DNA of 10,241 nt from an uncultured Bacteroidales bacterium. Its GTDB lineage: Bacteria; Bacteroidota; Bacteroidia; Bacteroidales; UBA932. The notes under the pieces were generated by a model. That model saw only the letters and a program-made list of their open reading frames with translations, was not told the origin of the DNA and did no database searches. The translations under genes and the position numbers were made by a program. Of the stretch, positions 5,217 through 10,241 are shown piece by piece. Numbering within the stretch: position 1 is the stretch's first letter; each line of letters begins with the position of its first letter. Location of the stretch: positions 1 through 10,241 of the forward strand of contig CALCEJ010000137.1 in assembly GCA_937900465.1 (NCBI GenBank), given 5' to 3'.

Positions 5217-8200
5217 TTAGTTCTCCCTGATCTGGACGTTCTTGATTTCCCAGGTTCCTGCACGGGAGTCCGTTGATGTGTAGTCGAACATCAGCCGGAA
5301 ATCAGTGGTGAGATAAGCGGCTGGAATATCTACGGAGGTCTTGATGTAAATCCAGTTAGAACCGGCGGGATAGAACTTGATTGTCTGTTTCTCGGACCAG
5401 CTGGATCCTCCGTCAGCGGAGAATCTGACTCCTACGTCGCCGGCCATAAGCGTCTTCGCATCCGCGATGTCTTCTTCTGTGGCGGTGTTGTAGAAATAGT
5501 TTCCGCAGTGATAGAAGTACAGAGTTGCACCGTTGGAGCAGGAAAGGTCTATTGACTTGGAAGCAAGCTGGGCGTGGGATGCATAGCATTGCTCGTGATA
5601 ATCGGTGACATATCTTCCCTGTTCATCATCCCAGGTGGTGGTGGGTTCTTCCGTGGAACCGTATCCGGATGCCGCAAGACCGAAGCCTGCCTGTGTTTGG
5701 AAGTTGTAGTACGGGTACCATACGTGACGGCTCCGATAGTCGGTGCCGGCGTTGTATGTCGTCCAGGTATTGAACAGCGCCGTCTTGTCAGTACCAGCGG
5801 TGTATGTGGCTCCGTCAGTAACCTTTTCATAGTAGAGGGTGTAATCTCCTATGGTCGGTCCAAGGAAACTCTCCTCGTGATAAATCGTACCTGATTCTGC
5901 AGATGCGGAAACGATCTGGATATCGTAATTGATGGACCTGGAAGTCCCGGCAAAACTGCCGTTGTCGGAGGCCGTCGCTGTTGCGGTGACAGTAACGATG
6001 CCGGCAGACAGGCCCCTGACAGTCACATACTTGTTTGTCTCAGCATCAGTTTCATCAATTGAGACAAGGCCGGAAGGGCTTGTGGTATAAGAGATGGAAA
6101 TCGTCCCGGAATAGCCGTCGGCACAAGTGCCCACCGCGATTGGAGCCTTGATGGTGCTTCCAACCTTGACGATATATGTGGGCTCATTATACCAGTTCAC
6201 GGTCAGACCGCAAGGCGTTCCGCTTGTTACGTTCACGGTATACGAGTCCGAATCTCCGGTATAACTTCCGGTCTCAGCAAGGATTGCGGTAATTGTCGCT
6301 GTTCCGGCAGCGACGGCCGTAACTTTACCGGAAGAGTTCACCGTTGCGACGGATGTATTCGAAGACACGTAGGTTATATCGCCTCCGGAGTTTCCGGTAG
6401 CGGCGACGGTCTGGCTTTCACCTGCAGCGAGCTGGAGTCCGTAATAAGGGAATTCAACTTCACCTGTTAGTTTGTCGTTGAGGAACGAGTCCCTGTTTGT
6501 GTACTCGTTCTCTACGTCGTCGTAGGGGTAGTAGTAGTTGTTTTCGTCGGCGGGGAATACCCATACCGTTGTCGCACTCGCATCCTGCAGGGTCTTGAAG
6601 TAGCAGGAAAAGGTCTTGATACCTGCAATATCGGCATCAGCGGCCATATATTCGGACCAGGAGATAGCGCGGCGGTAGTAGTAAGTATTTTTGGTTTCGT
6701 TTCCGGGAATCTTGGACTTTCCGGTAATAACGGTCAGGGCCTCGTTTGCACCGTCAGCAAGGGCCTTGGGGTAAAGGTTGTTCGACTCCTGTTCGATGTA
6801 GAAGTACATCGGGAACCTGTACTCTGTAAGGCCGGAGGGAATTGAGAACTTGAGTTCACACTCCGTGTTCTTTGTTCCGGCTACGACATCCTGCATATCC
6901 ACAGTGAGTGACATAGGACGGCGGAGCGTAATGTTGACCGTGCGGGTTAGTCCGGCCGCGTTCTTAAAGACGATGGGCTGTTTCCATACCTCACCGGGCT
7001 GGAGACTGGCCGCATCCTGGATGTTCATCGTTACCTTTCTCCATCCGGAGTAATCGCCGGAGGTCTCATCTGAGCCGGAGATAGTGATGTCGCTGTCGTC
7101 CGCAACGATATTGTTACCGCTTGTCGCCTCCCGGATTTCAGCCGTAATTGTTCCGTTGTCATCCTGGGTAAAACCGTCTCCCTTACGGCTCTTCACATAC
7201 ATTGTAAGGGTTGTCCCGTAGGTAATCAGGATGTCGGTTTGACTGATATAGAGACGGCTGTCGTCGTTGGCGATATTGGTGAGTTCCTGGGCAAGTGTTG
7301 AGGCCTCGAAGTTGTTGAGCGCGATGCTGTTGATGGCGTCGTATACCGTAGAACTGCCCTTTCCGGATACACCCGTGATGTTAAGGGTATACTGGAAATT
7401 ACGGAGAAGGTTGTAGTATTCGTTGCCGTCGGCTGTATTATAGACAAAGTCAGCCTTATAGTAGTACAAGTTCGTCGAGCCTCCCTCCGTATAATTTGCC
7501 TTCAGGATAATGAAGGGGTTGCGGTCAGGCCTGTAGGAACATTCGTAGAGGTAATCAGGATCTGCCGGATCGATCCACGGCACATTGTCGGTCCCGGAAG
7601 CGTCATAGTATGAACTATTGTCATCATAGGCGATGGTAGGAGGCATAAAGCCGTAGTAGTTCAGACTCGTTGTCAGGAAGGAGTAAGGGCTGTCTTGAGT
7701 GGAGGCGGTTACGAAATCCGCAAAACGGTTGAAATTAATCTGGATATTTCCGTCTACGGGGATGTAGTCAACCGTATTGTTGTTGAACGGTGCGATTGTT
7801 CCGTAAACAGGGGTATCGAAAACCTTGAAGCCAAGAATCTCGAAATTATCAACGTCATCGGCTGTCTTTACCTTTACCTTGGCAAAGTTCCGGATCATCT
7901 TGATATTGTGGAAATTCGGATCATCGGCGGAACTCTCCATAATGGCCGTAACGTGAATTCGGCCCCAATAGGCAACAACCTCATTTGTGGTTACGAGATC
8001 GTGAACGAACGTGGCTTCGTCCATCATATTGACAGTCCCGGATTCAAGTGAGGCGATAGGTTCGCTCGTTGCAATGAAATGGATATATCGGTCGCCCTGG
8101 GAAACAGTCCCAAGTTCAACGTGGAACTGGGTAAGGTAGTTAGTCGCCTTGCTTCCGCAGGGGAAACCGGCGTCAGGATTGGACGGATGGCTCTGGGTTC

Positions 8201-8474
8201 CCGGCTTTGCCTGGGCTATTTCGTACAGAATATCGCCGGCGTTGAATACGGCAAGATAAAGACGCTTGACCTCAGGGGTTTCGGTGAAAGCCTTTGTCCC
8301 CCAATTCATATCATTTATGGCAGGAAGGCAGAGAGAGCCGTCAATTACTACTGTATCTCCGGATTTCGCCTCAATATCCGGCGTATCCCCGGAGAATTCT
8401 TCTTCGCGGACGCAGGCAATTGCCAGAAGGGCTGCAAATGCCCATAAGAATATGTATTTCGCAGTCTTCATCAT
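5217..8474 (-). CDS. Large mosaic surface lipoprotein: fimbrillin-like half, two BIG2 domains, C-terminal jelly-roll
   Basis: This 1085-residue secreted lipoprotein is a probable adhesin or pilus-associated protein. A signal peptide ends at C21 ('LLAIAC'), and the acidic stretch 'VREEEF' follows at once, resembling the Bacteroidetes surface-export signal. Residues about 40-375 look like a two-domain fimbrillin, with a strand motif 'VKRLYLAVF' and the closing motif 'NLLRNFQYTLNITGV'. Residues 400-660 are more beta-rich sequence seen in large Bacteroidales fimbrial proteins; I cannot name that domain with confidence. Two Ig-like BIG2 domains follow, at about 675-750 ('NTSVATVNSSGKVTAVAAGTA') and 755-855 ('KYVTVRGLSAGIVTVTATAT'). 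The last 220 residues, ending 'RAGTWEIKNVQIREN', resemble choice-of-anchor J-type jelly rolls. The ATG at 8474 shares its A with the preceding gene's TGA (TGATG), so translation is coupled; an ATG at 8471 is equally possible. The in-frame TTG at 8477 is unlikely. It is about two to three times the usual fimbrillin length. Confidence 0.92.
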   Translation of the reverse strand: MMKTAKYIFLWAFAALLAIACVREEEFSGDTPDIEAKSGDTVVIDGSLCLPAINDMNWGTKAFTETPEVKRLYLAVFNAGDILYEIAQAKPGTQSHPSNPDAGFPCGSKATNYLTQFHVELGTVSQGDRYIHFIATSEPIASLESGTVNMMDEATFVHDLVTTNEVVAYWGRIHVTAIMESSADDPNFHNIKMIRNFAKVKVKTADDVDNFEILGFKVFDTPVYGTIAPFNNNTVDYIPVDGNIQINFNRFADFVTASTQDSPYSFLTTSLNYYGFMPPTIAYDDNSSYYDASGTDNVPWIDPADPDYLYECSYRPDRNPFIILKANYTEGGSTNLYYYKADFVYNTADGNEYYNLLRNFQYTLNITGVSGKGSSTVYDAINSIALNNFEASTLAQELTNIANDDSRLYISQTDILITYGTTLTMYVKSRKGDGFTQDDNGTITAEIREATSGNNIVADDSDITISGSDETSGDYSGWRKVTMNIQDAASLQPGEVWKQPIVFKNAAGLTRTVNITLRRPMSLTVDMQDVVAGTKNTECELKFSIPSGLTEYRFPMYFYIEQESNNLYPKALADGANEALTVITGKSKIPGNETKNTYYYRRAISWSEYMAADADIAGIKTFSCYFKTLQDASATTVWVFPADENNYYYPYDDVENEYTNRDSFLNDKLTGEVEFPYYGLQLAAGESQTVAATGNSGGDITYVSSNTSVATVNSSGKVTAVAAGTATITAILAETGSYTGDSDSYTVNVTSGTPCGLTVNWYNEPTYIVKVGSTIKAPIAVGTCADGYSGTISISYTTSPSGLVSIDETDAETNKYVTVRGLSAGIVTVTATATASDNGSFAGTSRSINYDIQIVSASAESGTIYHEESFLGPTIGDYTLYYEKVTDGATYTAGTDKTALFNTWTTYNAGTDYRSRHVWYPYYNFQTQAGFGLAASGYGSTEEPTTTWDDEQGRYVTDYHEQCYASHAQLASKSIDLSCSNGATLYFYHCGNYFYNTATEEDIADAKTLMAGDVGVRFSADGGSSWSEKQTIKFYPAGSNWIYIKTSVDIPAAYLTTDFRLMFDYTSTDSRAGTWEIKNVQIREN

Positions 8475-10241
8475 CAATAATCTGTATTATGTCCGTTAGG
8501 ATGATAAACGCCGGTAGATGCGGGTTCATCGCCCCAATACCATAAGTCGTAAACGAATCGGCAGGATTGTTTGTCGGTTTTTGACACCTCACGGAACTCG
8601 ATAGAGTCGCCGCTGGTAGGAATGTAAACCTGTCTTCCGCTTCCCACCCAATATGTGGATCCTTCAGCGAACAGGTTAGGAATAGCGCCGTCTCTCTGAC
8701 GGGCGACGATAAATGCAACTTCCGCTTCGGAAGGCAGTCTCCATCTTCCGGCTGGATACCCGGCTTCCTGATAGGTCGCTCCTCGTTTGACGGCGTAATC
8801 AAAAGTCACGCTGTAAGTAGTCAACATTGCATTCAAGGCGGAGCAAACGATAAACCTTGGTGCAATTATATTTCGGTCGTCCTCATTCTGTGACGTAATG
8901 AGAATGTTTTCCGGATCCGTCCAGGCCCTTGTATAACCGGTCGTTCCGCTTTCGTTGTACAGATACTGCCTGAAATTGTCGGTATCATTCCAGGAATTTG
9001 CTCCGTTATAATGTGTGGAGGACGGAACTCTGGGATCACCGATTCTGTAGGTATACGGAGATTCTCCGGTCACTTTATAGGTATTGTTGCTGTCGTTGAA
9101 CGATGTAATATTTATTATACTGGTATAGAACGTAGTAGAAATACCTCCGGAGAAGGAGCCGGTACCCTCGATGACAGAGCCGTAGCCGGAATCCGGGGGC
9201 AATATGATGCAACCATTCGCAGAACTGTGATTGCTATACAGTGTCGCAGACCGGGAGTAGTAATACGTTGTTCCGCTACTGGTATAAGATCCTCCGAAAG
9301 ACGAACCTGCAACTTTTGCAAAGTATCCGTTTACAAATACATCTCCATAAACCGCCTGCCGGACCAGGTTGATGGACGGAATCTGCTCAAAGGTAATATC
9401 TTGAGTGGCTCCGTCTTCATTGGTAATGGTCGCATAAACCTTTACGGAAGAATACTGGCCGGAAAGGGAATGATACATCGTAATCAGACCAGGGGTGCTC
9501 TTACTGATTGTGAACGAGCCGGCGGCGTTGCTGATAGTCTGAGTATCCGCAGTGATTGTCGTTGAAGTCGTTATGGTCTGTTTGGGAGAAGCCTGTGAGT
9601 TGTCGTAGTATTCCAGCTTGGTGATCCTGACAGAGGTCAGGGGAGAAGATGAAACATAGGTGTAGTAGGCGGTCTCCACGTTGTTCAGGGTAATATTGGG
9701 ATTATCGACAACGAGATATTTGTAGGTAACAAGCTCTCCGGGAACGATTCCCTGTCCGCCGCCTTCCGCCGTCTCATTCATCCAGTCGAGCACTACATAG
9801 TCAGCCGAGGTTATGATAACCGTTTCCTCCTTGTCAGCCCCGCCAAGGGAACTGATGGTTACGAAGGTGCGGTAATAGTGGTTTGGCTCGAATTTCAGTC
9901 CGACAAGGTTAGGGCTTAGCTGGTAACTCTTCCAGATATAACCGGTTGAGCCTTTGATTCGCCAGGGAATCCGGAAAACGTAGTTTGCCGCATAGTCACT
10001 GAGGTCCGTCCAGGTGGAAGGATAAGAGTAGAACGGGACGTGGGTGAATTTATAATCTTCCATTCCCGCAATCCTGTATTCAGCGGCCAGAGAGTCTACA
10101 GCCCTGTAAGAGGTATTGATATAGTCGGAGGCCTGCACTGTGTAGCTTCCGTCAACTTTCCCTCTCTTTACTCCGTTCGCCATCATTATCTGGACACCGG
10201 CGTCCAGAACCGGTTCCCACTCCTCATTTGATTCGTCGATG
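8474..10241 (-). CDS. Fimbrillin-like / fimbrial tip-type surface protein, 3' part, enters from outside the window
   Basis: The reading frame stays open to the right edge of the window, so the N-terminus and any lipoprotein signal are missing; 588 codons are visible, and an in-frame ATG at 10186 is internal rather than the start. The visible first third ends in a fimbrillin-type closing strand ('LKFEPNHYYRTFVTISSLG...ADYVVLDWM'). A beta-rich Ser/Thr/Tyr-rich middle follows. The last 130 residues ('APRFIVCSALNA...YPAGRWRLPSEAEVAFI...STYWVGSGR...CRFVYDLWYWGD') form the C-terminal domain that I associate with Bacteroidales fimbrial tip-type proteins, with a loose likeness to DUF1566-type domains. 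Three cysteines are visible. It most likely takes part in a type V-like pilus or adhesive surface complex together with the lipoprotein encoded immediately downstream, to which it is coupled by the TGATG overlap. Upstream genes of the operon lie outside the window. Confidence 0.85.
   Translation of the reverse strand, partial: IDESNEEWEPVLDAGVQIMMANGVKRGKVDGSYTVQASDYINTSYRAVDSLAAEYRIAGMEDYKFTHVPFYSYPSTWTDLSDYAANYVFRIPWRIKGSTGYIWKSYQLSPNLVGLKFEPNHYYRTFVTISSLGGADKEETVIITSADYVVLDWMNETAEGGGQGIVPGELVTYKYLVVDNPNITLNNVETAYYTYVSSSPLTSVRITKLEYYDNSQASPKQTITTSTTITADTQTISNAAGSFTISKSTPGLITMYHSLSGQYSSVKVYATITNEDGATQDITFEQIPSINLVRQAVYGDVFVNGYFAKVAGSSFGGSYTSSGTTYYYSRSATLYSNHSSANGCIILPPDSGYGSVIEGTGSFSGGISTTFYTSIINITSFNDSNNTYKVTGESPYTYRIGDPRVPSSTHYNGANSWNDTDNFRQYLYNESGTTGYTRAWTDPENILITSQNEDDRNIIAPRFIVCSALNAMLTTYSVTFDYAVKRGATYQEAGYPAGRWRLPSEAEVAFIVARQRDGAIPNLFAEGSTYWVGSGRQVYIPTSGDSIEFREVSKTDKQSCRFVYDLWYWGDEPASTGVYHPNGHNTDY

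Noticed and set aside
8475..8477. TTG start three bases before the ATG of the mosaic lipoprotein gene
   Set aside because: ATG codons at 8474 and 8471 follow immediately and give the normal signal-peptide start with a classical TGATG coupling.
8371..8802. 143-codon minus-strand frame spanning the junction of the two surface-protein genes
   Set aside because: It overlaps both genes in another frame. The TGATG junction and the conserved C-terminal domain of the upstream protein explain this stretch better.

Overview
The window comes from a member of the Bacteroidota, most likely order Bacteroidales, with roughly balanced base composition. Four things point there: an HtpG N-terminus of the Bacteroidales type, fimbrillin-like surface lipoproteins with an acidic stretch right after the lipid-anchored cysteine, periplasmic-repeat sensor kinases, and a textbook Bacteroidetes promoter (TTTG, 19 nt, TATATTTG) before the kinase gene. 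All seven genes lie on the minus strand, so the biological order runs from high to low coordinates. No tRNA, rRNA, CRISPR array, insertion sequence or attachment site was seen.

Right part (10241 to 5217): two surface-protein genes joined by a TGATG stop/start overlap. The first enters from outside the window and looks like a fimbrial tip-type or fimbrillin-like protein that ends in a 'GRWRLPSEAE...YWGD' C-terminal domain. The second is a large mosaic lipoprotein (1085 aa): a fimbrillin-like N-terminal half, two bacterial Ig-like (BIG2) domains and a C-terminal jelly-roll ('choice-of-anchor J'-like) domain. Together they look like the distal end of a type V pilus or adhesin operon.

Middle (5184 to 972): a separately promoted, tightly packed signalling operon. 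It encodes a hybrid-less histidine kinase with a periplasmic helical-repeat sensor, a stand-alone receiver protein without output domain, a second periplasmic-repeat membrane protein shaped like the kinase's sensor half but with no kinase domain, and a small two-helix membrane protein. Gaps are 8 nt and 4 nt, followed by a 23 nt overlap. The kinase promoter sits so close to the only start codon that supplies a full signal peptide that the mRNA is predicted to be leaderless or nearly so.

Left part (971 to 1): a 154-bp intergenic region with two overlapping, mutually exclusive inverted repeats and a promoter-like element, then the first 272 codons of htpG (Hsp90), which runs off the window.

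The most interesting candidate for something undescribed is the kinase / lone receiver / kinase-less sensor twin / 2-TM protein module next to the surface adhesin genes. A working model is that the two periplasmic repeat domains sense the same or competing envelope signals and that the receiver acts through protein contact. That model is inference from architecture and gene order only.
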